Part shown: positions 28,371 through 36,026 of the stretch, piece by piece
Position numbering within the stretch: position 1 is the first letter of the stretch
Layout: every line of letters starts with the position of its first letter
From: Trichomonas tenax
Lineage: Eukaryota; Parabasalia; Trichomonadida; Trichomonadidae
Direction of reading: 5' to 3'
Assembly: GCA_023091735.1 (NCBI GenBank)
Contig: JALKBU010000514.1
Span: forward strand, 1-36,026
DNA: 36,026 bases
Notes under the pieces: generated by a model
Seen by the model: the letters and a program-made list of their open reading frames with translations, nothing else
The model's database searches: none
Told to the model about the DNA's origin: nothing
Position numbers and translations under genes: made by a program

Positions 28371-29040
28371 AAATAAATCATTTATTAAAAGTATTCATTA
28401 TTGTTCTGCACTTATATATTGCGGCGGATGTTTTTTCTGCCATCTCGCTAAAAATGTTCATGTTACCCCAACCTACCTATGTCTTGAATAGGAGACGATT
28501 CTGTGGAAATAGCGTTTGACGAACCACTCTGTTTTTGGTTATGAATATCAATACGTAGTCGATTTTTAATATCAAATTAAACTTTTTTATATTGGCATTT
28601 TATATAACTTTGCTTACCCAATAACTATTAGATGTATTGAAGAGTAATGTGATGCGGGATAATTAAATCTAAAGCTTCCGAGGTAGCATTGTGAAATTTG
28701 TAATATTCGCAATAATTTCATACCTCGAACTCTTCTCAAATGCAGCACATTCTAATAAGCGCCATGTAAAACATTGAGTTATGAAATAATCGTCGAGTCC
28801 CATATTAAATTGATTATATATCATATCACTGCGTTTTGCTTTCGTCATACATTTGTATTAGAGAGTGGCGGCACCTTTTGTGGTCAGCATGTTGGCTGAA
28901 ATAAAATCCTCGTAACTCATTCTGAGAGAAAGTTTGCTGGGCATGTAAAATTGAATCTCCCCTTTTATTATTTATGTTTTTTTTTCGATAGTTTTTGAGT
29001 TCATTTTGTCTGAAAATTTGTAAATATATGAGATTCAATA
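28371..29040. other. Intergenic with a bulged hairpin
   Basis: About 670 nt. The only structure I can support is a hairpin at 28679-28727: arms CGAGGTA (28679-28685) and TGAAATT (28692-28698) pair with AATTTCA (28714-28720) and TACCTCG (28721-28727), giving 14 base pairs with a 6-nt bulge. No gene is called; the ORF at 28826-29071 (-) has no domain. Confidence 0.4.
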
Positions 29041-29049
29041 TCATTTGTA
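29041..29049 (+). promoter_or_regulatory. Initiator (Inr) of the first GT61-like gene
   Basis: TCATTTGTA has the TCA+1-Y-W core. The +1 A at 29043 gives a 34-nt leader to the ATG at 29077, a little longer than most. Confidence 0.5.
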
Positions 29050-29076
29050 ACGGCGTTTGAAAAAAAAACATATTTA

Positions 29077-30309
29077 ATGAAAAATGTCAATCCTAAAGCT
29101 TTCAAGGCTGCTATTAAAATGCAATTTTTATATTACTTTGCCATATCATTAATTAGTTTCGAGATATACTTAACTCAGCGTATTTTAAAATCCACTTCAC
29201 ATAACTGTAGATTTTTAATACAATATAAAAATGATGAGCATCCAAACATAGACCCTCAATGTGTATTATATAATAAATCGATTAACATGTATTATACTGA
29301 AGACATTTTAAATTATGATGAAATTTATTTATTAGGTGATAACATAACATTTAATACATACACTGAACCTCGCATAATCTATGTTATATTAAAAGATGTT
29401 ATGCTTGGAAATAATTATCAAATTTTATACAATGGTACGTATATGCCTTTTTACGGAATGTACGAAAAAGATATTTTTACTGAACCTCCAGTTAAAGAAT
29501 ATAAAGAAGCTCTTTGTATAAGCCACTATCATGCATTGTATTATGGAACACTTATACATGACGTTTTCCCTACATTTCTTTATGTTCCTCAAGATTTATT
29601 GTCGAGAGTACCTATAATAATTCATCACTTTTTTGATATTACTAAGCAATTTATGGAGTTCATGGGTTTCCCAACGAAAAACCTCGTCTACATCAATGAA
29701 TCGCAATATATTTATGTCAGGAAATTGCACACATATGCTAATATTGAAAAAACTTTAATTGCTACTCCAATGCTTTTAATTCAAAATTTATTTAGATTTA
29801 AATTTGATCTTGATTCTTATAATGCAACAAAATACATCTGCATCAATAGGCCAAAAAATAAGCTCAGACATATCAAAAATTTTGACGAATTCATGAATAT
29901 GCTTCATCATAACTTTAGTTTCATTCATTGGGAAACGCTTGATGGGCATATAAAAGATCTCAAAAGCTCAGCTATATATTGGTCTCAAATCAGGCTTGTA
30001 TTTAGTGTTGCCGGAAGTGGCTTAACAGGAAATCAACTATTTATGAAGCCTGGCACAGTGAATGTTTGTGTCATGCTTGATTGGCCTGACTATTTTGTTT
30101 TTATGCAGGCTCGTGTTTTCAAGCTGAAGTTAATCATATGGCAGCAAACTGAATATGCTCATTTTGATGATGCTAATTTTACAATCAACATAAGCAGTGC
30201 TTATGATTGTATGCAACTAGGCATTAGCTTTTGCAATCATTCAAATGCTAAGCAATCAAGAAAGCTCATTAAATCCAAAAATTTCACTAATATATATTCC
30301 AAATTTTAA
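29077..30309 (+). CDS. GT61-like glycosyltransferase, type II membrane protein (paralogue 1)
   Basis: The 410-residue protein has an uncleaved N-terminal anchor (about 15-33, MQFLYYFAISLISFEIYL) and a luminal domain resembling the DUF563/GT61 family. The first family block is HALYYGTLIHDVFPTFLYVPQDL (152-174), where GT61 enzymes have 'H-x-x-x-D-x-x-P'. The second is LVFSVAGSGLTGNQLFMKPGTVNVCVM (306-332), the counterpart of the 'HGAGLTN-x-x-F' nucleotide-sugar block; here Ser replaces the second Gly. Several N-x-S/T sites fit a Golgi location. GT61 enzymes include xylosyl- and EGF-domain O-GlcNAc transferases; the substrate here is unknown. It is AT-rich and diverged from its paralogue at 32613, but shares its layout. 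Confidence 0.6.
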   Translation: MKNVNPKAFKAAIKMQFLYYFAISLISFEIYLTQRILKSTSHNCRFLIQYKNDEHPNIDPQCVLYNKSINMYYTEDILNYDEIYLLGDNITFNTYTEPRIIYVILKDVMLGNNYQILYNGTYMPFYGMYEKDIFTEPPVKEYKEALCISHYHALYYGTLIHDVFPTFLYVPQDLLSRVPIIIHHFFDITKQFMEFMGFPTKNLVYINESQYIYVRKLHTYANIEKTLIATPMLLIQNLFRFKFDLDSYNATKYICINRPKNKLRHIKNFDEFMNMLHHNFSFIHWETLDGHIKDLKSSAIYWSQIRLVFSVAGSGLTGNQLFMKPGTVNVCVMLDWPDYFVFMQARVFKLKLIIWQQTEYAHFDDANFTINISSAYDCMQLGISFCNHSNAKQSRKLIKSKNFTNIYSKF

Positions 30310-30669
30310 AATACGTTCCTATAATTTGGATTAGGTCTTGGAAAGAAACATATAACGTAATGTTAAAATATTGCCAAATATTTTGCTTTTAGTATTTTTA
30401 TCATAAAGCGTTTTTTTGCAGGTTAATTATGCGGTACATACGCATTTTCCAATGGCTTTTTTTGTGGGGGTGGGCGGGACATTTGCAAAACCATTACGCA
30501 CTTGCGATTTGTAAAGTTAAAATAAGCCCATGCAACCGCAGCATTTTTTGCACACAATCAGGCCCATAAAACCTTTAAAATATACAATCAAGTCAGCTGA
30601 TTATCACATATGTCTTATCTTTTTTTTCTTTCTTCTTTCTTTTATCTCTTTCTCATATCTAAATTTTAA
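30310..30669. other. Intergenic with G-rich and pyrimidine-rich patches
   Basis: About 360 nt. A G-rich stretch at about 30461-30479 (TGTGGGGGTGGGCGGGAC) and a pyrimidine-rich stretch at about 30616-30650 stand out. No coding capacity is seen. Confidence 0.4.
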
Positions 30670-30873
30670 GGGTCCGTTCTGACCAAAAAAATACTCAAAA
30701 TATTCTATGAGCTTTGAGATAATCTTTTTTTAGAAAATTTTCATGCCTTTTCTAGAAAACTAGATTTATAACACATTGTTTAATTTAAATTTTGACTGTA
30801 GACACAGTAATGAAGTATATCTGTCGTTTCTTAATTCCTTGATTTTTTTAAGTTTGTGAATGAAAACAATATC
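30670..30873. repeat. MITE-like element, copy 2 (right end lost or replaced)
   Basis: The first 18 bases (GGGTCCGTTCTGACCAAA) match the left end of copy 1 with one difference. Similarity continues through blocks such as CTCAAAATATTCTAT, TAGATTTATAACA and GTGAATGAAAACAATATC (about 30853-30873). After this point copy 2 diverges, and the right inverted repeat of copy 1 is absent. The neighbouring minus-strand coding fragment begins immediately beyond. Confidence 0.6.
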
Positions 30874-30874
30874 A

Positions 30875-31045
30875 TCAAAATATTGTTTCGATTAATGCAA
30901 TTACAAATTCTACATCTCCTTCACTTACAAAGGCATCTACGTATTCCCAAACATGAGAACGTAATAATCTCTTAAATGCCTTTCCTTCCATTGCTTTCGA
31001 ACCTTTGTCAATATCTGTGAGAATGAGCTTTTCTGTTTTTTTAAC
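30875..31045 (-). pseudogene. Gene fragment, C-terminal part of an unrecognised protein
   Basis: On the minus strand, 56 codons from 31045 to a stop at 30875-30877 read as good protein (EKLILTDIDKGSKAMEGKAF, then KRLLRSHVWEYVDAFVSEGDVEFVIALIETIF), without an ATG at the start and ending against the MITE copy. It looks like the last piece of a helical protein. Together with 31074-31330 it may be one decayed gene. I cannot name the family. Confidence 0.4.
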
Positions 31046-31073
31046 TCAAAATGAAATGTGCAAATTAAATAAT

Positions 31074-31330
31074 CTACAACCGCGTTTGTTTCAATGAAGA
31101 TAAGCGTTCATATGCAGACGCAAGCTTGTTTCCTTGAATTAAACGAGCCATCGAAAGAAACCGCAAATATTGCTTTGAAAAATTTGTAATGTTTCGCAAT
31201 TCATAATTGCTATACTTTCTATATATTAACAGTAATATCTTTTCTATCTCAAAAATTTTTGAAAGTCCAGGCAAACTTTCGGAATTGAAATAAGCGAGAA
31301 TGTTTTTGGCGCCACCAATGCTGGATGATG
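31074..31330 (-). pseudogene. Gene fragment upstream of 30875-31045
   Basis: The frame is open from about 31330 to a stop at 31074-31076 and has no early ATG; a TTG is used if it starts at 31274. The residues (FNGFLTSSSIGGAKNILAYF, then KIFEIEKILLLIYRKYSNY and NFSKQYLRFLSMARLIQGN) are helical and protein-like. It is separated from the fragment at 30875-31045 by stop codons, so I take both as parts of one decayed gene. No family is recognised. Confidence 0.35.
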
Positions 31331-31339
31331 TTAGAAATC

Positions 31340-32604
31340 CGTTAAACTACTTTTTTGATTCACATCACTTGATGCAATGTGAAGTGAAAATGGAGTTCAC
31401 ATCCATTTATAGACATATATTTGCTATCCATTTTTCATAAAATTACAGTACAGATCCAAAATGATAAGGTTATTTCACTTTTAATTTTAAAATCGCTTTT
31501 TTACCTCAATAGTATGATCGACTATAGCTGTTAAAATGTCTAAAGCAATGGAAATCAAAATAAGTTATTTTCAATTCTTTGAATTATTGGCTTTAACTAT
31601 GAATAATATACTTCACACATAACACGTATATGATGTACAAAAGCCGGGTTTCAAATCCTATTACTTGTGAGTTTTTGAAAACATCGCATCCCCAACAAAA
31701 AGGTGAGCATTTTTCTCGACTCCCAATTTTTTACGATAATTTACTCAAGCTTCGCAGCGAAGTTGTTTGGATTAGTTAGGAGAAGTCACATGCAGACTTG
31801 TGGGGCTTCTTTATTAACCAATACCTCTCAACGAATTCAATTTGACCTCTAAAATTGAATACATTTCACTTCATGTAGTGGACCTTAAATTTTCCTCAAA
31901 CAAATATCATCAAAAATGATAAATTTCTGGTAAATCTCTGCAAAGGTTTTCTGCGCTGGCGGATTTGGTCGATAAAAATATATAAATTATAATTGGCTAT
32001 AAATTTAAAATTCAAATCTGGACCAAGTGAATTCACTTCTTATTTATGAAGTTTACATTAAAATTTTTGGTGCCAAAATATTATTGTTTCTCACCAAAGC
32101 GTTGCATAAGCATCTTCTCAAATACATGATATGAATGAGACATGCATATAAGTTAATCTTCCATGAGAATATGTGAGCCTTACTTATCCTAGCTGAGCAA
32201 AATTTGATTTTTTTTTGAATTATGCTCTAATTGGAGATCAGTTAGCAATGATTACCTACTTCTATCGAAATCATGCCATTCACTATCGAAATTTCTTTGA
32301 AATATTAATACCAATATCTCTATCTGATGCTATTTGAGCCTCTACAGATATATTTTATGAGTTTATTTTTTTTTATAATTTATATGACCGACATCAAGAA
32401 ATGTTAAGTTTATGTTGCTATGCATCTATATATCTATTATTTCCGAACATCAACTATTTAATATTTTTTGATAAAATGACTTTTATCCGCAAATAAGTAT
32501 GAAAATATCACTTAAAGTAGAATATGATGCTAAATCAACAAAAATTTAAGTCGACCATACAAAAAGTTTACGGTTTGCATCAATTTGCGGAAAGGTGACA
32601 CGTA
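31340..32604. other. Long intergenic region
   Basis: About 1.25 kb, AT-rich. It contains an imperfect palindrome near 31360-31390 (CACATCACTTGATGCAATGTG), short hairpins (for example GAAGTCACA with TGTGGGGCTTC, about 31784-31810) and no gene. Confidence 0.4.
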
Positions 32605-32611
32605 TCATTTC
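32605..32611 (+). promoter_or_regulatory. Initiator (Inr) of the second GT61-like gene
   Basis: TCATTTC matches the TCA+1-Y-T-W-Y core. The +1 A at 32607 is only 6 nt before the ATG at 32613 and decides that start over the GTG at 32595. Confidence 0.6.
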
Positions 32612-32612
32612 A

Positions 32613-33950
32613 ATGAAAAAAATAAATTCTAGACATTCTTCGCTTCCAAGCGTTATAACTGTTTTTGTTATCATTATCGAGTTTTACTTTTCGAGAAACA
32701 AAATATCTTATTTAAATCTAACGTCAAATTTATTTTCATGCGAACATCCTGGAATGAACATAAATGGATTTATTCATCCGGAAGATGTCGCCGGTACAAA
32801 AATAACACGTGTTATAAATTACAACTCATATGTCAGTGAATATCGAGTCTTGAAACCTGTATATAATAAAACAAGTAGAATAACCTTGATTCGGCCTGCT
32901 TTGATACGTGAAATCGTATACTATTATCAATTTAATTACATATACTTTGGCATAGAGCATTTGGTTTACAATTCAAAAATAATTAATCTTAACTACAGGA
33001 ATGATGCAAAGTATCAATACAAATATTATTATTCTGTATTAGAATTTGAAAACATTATCTATTTATTCCATTATTGGGATTGTTATGGCCATATATTATC
33101 TGATGGATCACTCAGTTCTTTAATACATATTCCTTCCGAAATTCTAGATAAATCCGTATTTGCTATTCGTTTTAATTCAATAACAGTTATTAATCTTGTA
33201 AAATCCTTTTTTGGTGAAAACACCAAAATTTTTATTATGCCTGATAATCAATTATTATTTGCCAAAAATCTTTATACAGTACGGTGTCATGATTTGGCAA
33301 ATGGAATGCTAATAAGTTGTAAAGTAATAAGAGAAATTCTCTACAACAAATACAATCTTTTTAATATTAAAACCGAAATTGGATTATTTGCCAATAGAAA
33401 ACGTTCTGTTTATCGATACATAGAAAATTTGGAGGACTTTATGAATATGGCATCTGAAAAATATCCTGATATTAAATTCGAATATCATGAATACACTGTG
33501 TTTTACAAACCATTAGAAGAACTTTGCAAATACTTAGCAACTGTAAAATATCTCATTACACCTGCTGGCTCTTCCGTTTTTAATTTAATGTTCATGCAAA
33601 ATAACGCTGGATGCTGCGTTATTGGAACAGATTGGGATGATTGGGCAGATTATGCAGTTGCCACAGTTTTTAATATTTGGTTGGCATATGCAAACAATAA
33701 TGAAATCGAACATTACAAAGTTCTTGAATATCCAATAATTAATATAAGTTATAATATGAAATTCCTCGATAGAGTAATTTATGCAGTCTATAAAATGCAT
33801 TGGCCAGATGAATGCTATAATGATCCAAATACAGAGATTCTATTCAATTTGACCTTAACACGAAAAATAGTTGAATTAAATATTAATGAATCTTATAATC
33901 AAAATGATGATGAAGAAAAAATATACAAGTCTTTAATAAGCAAGACATAA
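32613..33950 (+). CDS. GT61-like glycosyltransferase, type II membrane protein (paralogue 2)
   Basis: I start at the ATG 32613, since the longer frame begins with a GTG at 32595 upstream of the Inr. The 445-residue protein has an N-terminal anchor (about 13-27, SVITVFVIIIEFYF), followed by blocks shared with the gene at 29077. These are IYLFHYWDCYGHILSDGSLSSLIHIPSEIL, equivalent to the 'HALYYGTLIHD' block, and VKYLITPAGSSVFNLMFMQNNAGCCVIGTDWDDW, equivalent to the 'SVAGSGLTGNQLF' block. Several N-x-S/T sites fit a lumenal protein. Substrate is unknown. AT-rich codon use matches its paralogue and suggests low expression. It lies 2.3 kb downstream of the first on the same strand, as expected for a diverged duplicate. 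Confidence 0.6.
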   Translation: MKKINSRHSSLPSVITVFVIIIEFYFSRNKISYLNLTSNLFSCEHPGMNINGFIHPEDVAGTKITRVINYNSYVSEYRVLKPVYNKTSRITLIRPALIREIVYYYQFNYIYFGIEHLVYNSKIINLNYRNDAKYQYKYYYSVLEFENIIYLFHYWDCYGHILSDGSLSSLIHIPSEILDKSVFAIRFNSITVINLVKSFFGENTKIFIMPDNQLLFAKNLYTVRCHDLANGMLISCKVIREILYNKYNLFNIKTEIGLFANRKRSVYRYIENLEDFMNMASEKYPDIKFEYHEYTVFYKPLEELCKYLATVKYLITPAGSSVFNLMFMQNNAGCCVIGTDWDDWADYAVATVFNIWLAYANNNEIEHYKVLEYPIINISYNMKFLDRVIYAVYKMHWPDECYNDPNTEILFNLTLTRKIVELNINESYNQNDDEEKIYKSLISKT

Positions 33951-34087
33951 ACTTTGTATACGCGTATATCTTCCGTGGCGACTGTATATTAAGGAAGCTA
34001 TCCGAGAAAAAAACAACAGTTCTCATTTATTGACTCGAACTCCATGCATATCCAAAAACATGCATTAATAATTAATTTTTCCCACTA

Positions 34088-34187
34088 GCTTTCGGAGAAA
34101 ATGGTAACTTAGAAGCTATCAAGAAAATGATTGATTATTACTCCATTATGGAAAAAGTGTAGTTTGCATCAAGCTATTAGACAGTAA
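34088..34187 (+). pseudogene. Ankyrin-repeat relic
   Basis: The reading AFGENGNLEAIKKMIDYY (34088-34162) resembles an ankyrin helix-turn. A second frame (34140-34187) reads TPLWKKCSLHQAIRQ, like the 'TPLH-A' start of the next repeat, implying a frameshift. Trichomonads carry very many ankyrin proteins. Both pieces are very short, so this stays tentative. Confidence 0.35.
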
Positions 34188-34716
34188 TATGGTCCTCACA
34201 AAAGTTGGGCTAAACAAAATTAATTCGGACAAAAATCCAACAAATGCTCCAAAACAAAGAAACCTTCAGACAATCGCAAATATGGCATTCTTACGGCAGT
34301 TTCTTTGGGAATAAACTTGAAATGGTATATTTTTGGTCAACCACTGAAATAAATAAAAAATGCCAGATTTCAGCATATTTGGTTTTGTTGTCGATACATA
34401 TTCCTTTTAAAAAAGTGTGATTTTTGGCGATTCTTGTCGCTTTGTGCAACAAAAGCGTGTGTAGTAGCTGCTGACAGCAGCAAAAATAGCCAAAAATCAT
34501 ACCCCAAAAAGTTGTTATAAAAAGATGTGTTTTCAGACATCCTGTGCAGAAAAACACACCTAAAATGCCAATAGCATGCGTAATTATGTGCACAGGACGT
34601 CTGCAAATTGGTCTTCACGCAGCTAAAAAAAAAAATTAAATTCTGATTTCGTCCTGGGCCAGCAGAAACAGCTGCGACAATCTCTGATATAGTACCGTAA
34701 CATGTGTTGATGCTGC

Positions 34717-34782
34717 CTTCCAAAAGTGACTTTGCAGAAGAGATTGGTACACTACTTTTTAAATTTATGTCACTTTTGGAAG
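34717..34782. repeat. Perfect 14-bp inverted repeat
   Basis: CTTCCAAAAGTGAC at 34717-34730 is the exact reverse complement of 34769-34782, with a 38-nt loop. Confidence 0.7.
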
Positions 34783-34877
34783 CACCCCCTTTTTTAATAC
34801 ATATCATATTCAACCATAATCTGACACGTAAAGTATCACTTTTACGAATTTTTTTGTGCTATTCTAGGGACTTGAGC

Positions 34878-34938
34878 GCAACATGACGCAACTTTACAAA
34901 TCCTCTTAAAATTGAGAGCTAATGTTGCGTCAAGTTGC
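34878..34938. repeat. Imperfect 18-bp inverted repeat
   Basis: GCAACATGACGCAACTTT (34878-34895) pairs with 34921-34938 at 16 of 18 positions. Each arm also holds two GCAAC words nine bases apart. Confidence 0.6.
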
Positions 34939-35241
34939 AGAAGCTCGAAAAAATTGAATACTTTTCGATAAGATTTGAGAGGGCCAAAATTGTAACGTCA
35001 TTGCAAAGTCACTTTGGTGATTCTTGCTTCTCGTTGAAGCCTGCTCACCATACTTGCACCACAGATACTCTATCCTGTGGAGATGATAAGAGTCTTAAGC
35101 CGAGTAGATTCAAGTTGGCCAGCATAAGATACAAATCAAAGTTCGTCAAAACAACAAAACCGACAGAATCCAGTTGAACACACACACAAATGGGGCGAAA
35201 TGCGATGAGCAAGCTCGTCACCTGCCCAGATATATGGGGAT

Positions 35242-35277
35242 ATTTAATGATTTGGTGAAGTTTTCACAGTAAGATTT
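35242..35277 (+). repeat. 36-bp direct repeat, copy A
   Basis: ATTTAATGATTTGGTGAAGT and the following 16 bases are identical to 35732-35767, 490 bp away. The block includes a small GTGAA/TTCAC hairpin and starts at a TAA. The 50 bp before it also resemble those before copy B (a GAGCAAGCTC core at 35207-35216). Confidence 0.8.
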
Positions 35278-35353
35278 TTAGATTTCAGCAACTTTTACAT
35301 TTTGTAGATTAAGTTTAATTTTAAAAATATTTATTTTTTTAATATTTATATAA

Positions 35354-35737
35354 ATGAGTAAGTGCGTCGAGGTTAAAGATTCGAAAAATACAATTCATTT
35401 TAGGCTTGAAGACTTAACACCAAACAGTGTGCAAATCGACAGAATTAATAATAAGAAATTAAATCAAGTAATTTGGTTTGATTATAAAAATGATTGGATT
35501 ATTAAAACGAATAAGAAAACGAAACAAATACCTGGTTATAAATTTATGATTATGAAAGGACATAGTATTGAATTTGCGATAGAAAAGGAAATAAAAACGT
35601 TGGGGAAAGATGTTCTAATATCTAAATTTACAAGTTTTGTTGCTCAAAGAAATAAATATATTAGTAGTTGTACACACATAAATGAGCCTCTGCAGCGAGC
35701 AAGCTCGCTGCTAGGCTGGATAAATGAAGAAATTTAA
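35354..35737 (+). CDS. Hypothetical protein flanked by direct repeats
   Basis: The 127-residue ORF starts at an ATG and ends at a TAA that lies inside direct-repeat copy B. It is charged and Lys/Asn/Ile-rich (FRLEDLTPNSVQIDRI, VIWFDYKNDWIIKTN, GHSIEFAIEKEIKTLG) and has no signal peptide, membrane segment or domain I recognise. The last codons (ASSLLGWINEEI) are mirrored at the end of copy A by an open stretch reading ASSSPAQIYGDI, as if a second member once lay upstream. It may be a real small gene of an unknown family or part of a mobile repeat. No clear Inr is seen before it. Confidence 0.45.
   Translation: MSKCVEVKDSKNTIHFRLEDLTPNSVQIDRINNKKLNQVIWFDYKNDWIIKTNKKTKQIPGYKFMIMKGHSIEFAIEKEIKTLGKDVLISKFTSFVAQRNKYISSCTHINEPLQRASSLLGWINEEI
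35692..35711. repeat. Perfect 20-bp palindrome near the ORF end
   Basis: GCAGCGAGC-AA-GCTCGCTGC forms a 9-bp stem with an AA loop. A one-mismatch version of the core (TGATGAGC-AA-GCTCGTCA) occurs at about 35203-35220, before copy A. Confidence 0.75.
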
Positions 35738-35767
35738 TGATTTGGTGAAGTTTTCACAGTAAGATTT
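35732..35767 (+). repeat. 36-bp direct repeat, copy B
   Basis: Identical to 35242-35277; similarity ends a few bases later. It contains the stop codon of the ORF 35354-35737. Confidence 0.8.
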
Positions 35768-35840
35768 CAAGAATTCGGCGCGTTTTAACATTTGTGGAAT
35801 TTTGGTTTAGCTTTTGAAATAATAAAAAACTCAAATTTTG

Positions 35841-36026
35841 GGGATTTACTCGAGTAAATGAGGTGTGGATTTGGAGATTTACTGGAGGTAAATGAAGCCT
35901 GGAACCTTGAAGAAACGGGGGTAAATTAATGATTTTCGGGAGTTTTGGGGCTTTTCTGAAAAAGCTGAACCAAAAAATTGAAATCAGGAAAAATCGTCAA
36001 AATTTAGGGATTTACTCGAGTAAATG
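35841..36026. repeat. ATTTACTCGAGTAAAT palindromes at the window edge
   Basis: A 20-bp block (GGGATTTACTCGAGTAAATG) occurs at 35841-35860 and 36007-36026, 166 bp apart. A looser version (ATTTACTGGAGGTAAAT) is at 35877-35893. The second copy runs to the end of the window, so a tandem array may continue outside. Confidence 0.65.

Larger units (their letters stand above)
34190..35353. other. Intergenic with inverted repeats, no called gene
   Basis: Overlapping ORFs on both strands (34291-34593 -, 34370-34813 -, 34935-35177 +) compete without a known domain. Supported structures are a perfect 14-bp inverted repeat 34717-34730/34769-34782 and an 18-bp imperfect one 34878-34895/34921-34938, listed separately. 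Confidence 0.35.

Noticed and set aside
30461..30479. G-rich stretch as a possible G-quadruplex
   Set aside because: Only three runs of three or more G are present; four are needed for a simple intramolecular quadruplex.
31647..31665. CCGGGTTTCAAATCC, resembling a tRNA T-arm
   Set aside because: No acceptor stem, D-arm or anticodon arm can be folded around it.
34370..34813. 147-residue minus-strand ORF
   Set aside because: Overlaps another ORF in a different frame, spans the inverted repeat and a poly(A/T) run, and has no recognisable domain; partly protein-like near its start, but not enough to call.

Overview
The window looks like nuclear DNA of a parabasalid (trichomonad) protist, probably Tritrichomonas or Trichomonas; the species is inferred. 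It is AT-rich and the large genes are intronless. Five intact genes have the trichomonad Initiator (TCA+1-Y-W) 6-34 nt upstream of the ATG: the exportin, the coiled-coil protein, the PPP phosphatase, TRA1 and both glycosyltransferases give six such sites in all. Trichomonad-typical families are present: BspA-like leucine-rich repeats, an Initiator-binding (IBP39/IBD) protein, SAPS-like and GT61-like proteins. No tRNA, rRNA or CRISPR array was found.

Layout. 1-3240 is a gene graveyard: a decayed membrane-protein gene is split by an element with ~36-bp terminal inverted repeats that carries the N-terminal part of a tyrosine recombinase. It is followed by a 5'-truncated BspA-like gene and a 240-bp MITE-like element. 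3244-13373 is a compact housekeeping block: exportin (-), coiled-coil TSNAXIP1-like protein (-), helical-repeat protein (+), CAP-Gly coiled-coil protein (-), TRAP-alpha-like ER membrane protein (+) and PPP phosphatase (-). 13374-16029 is mostly intergenic but holds a full-length IBP39-like gene interrupted only by two in-frame TGA codons. 16030-25188 is one giant ORF for the pseudokinase scaffold TRA1/TRRAP, facing a DPCD homologue (25287-25853, -). 26639-28267 is a SAPS-domain-like gene followed 24 nt after its stop by a run of 61 A. 28371-36026 is an AT-rich accessory region with two GT61-like type II membrane glycosyltransferases, a second copy of the MITE-like repeat next to decayed coding fragments, an ankyrin relic, hairpins, direct repeats and a small unknown ORF.

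Functional links are modest. TRA1 is a scaffold of SAGA/NuA4-type acetyltransferase complexes. DPCD is known elsewhere as a cilium-assembly factor that binds RUVBL1/2, and RUVBL1/2 also sit in TRRAP-containing complexes, so their convergent adjacency is suggestive but may be chance. The CAP-Gly and TSNAXIP1-like proteins fit the microtubule cytoskeleton or flagella. The two glycosyltransferases and the TRAP-alpha-like protein belong to the secretory pathway. I see no clear new multi-gene system. The most interesting signals are mobile and decayed elements: the recombinase element, the MITE pair, the TGA-interrupted IBP39 gene, the poly(A)-tailed gene, and the repeats at the right edge.
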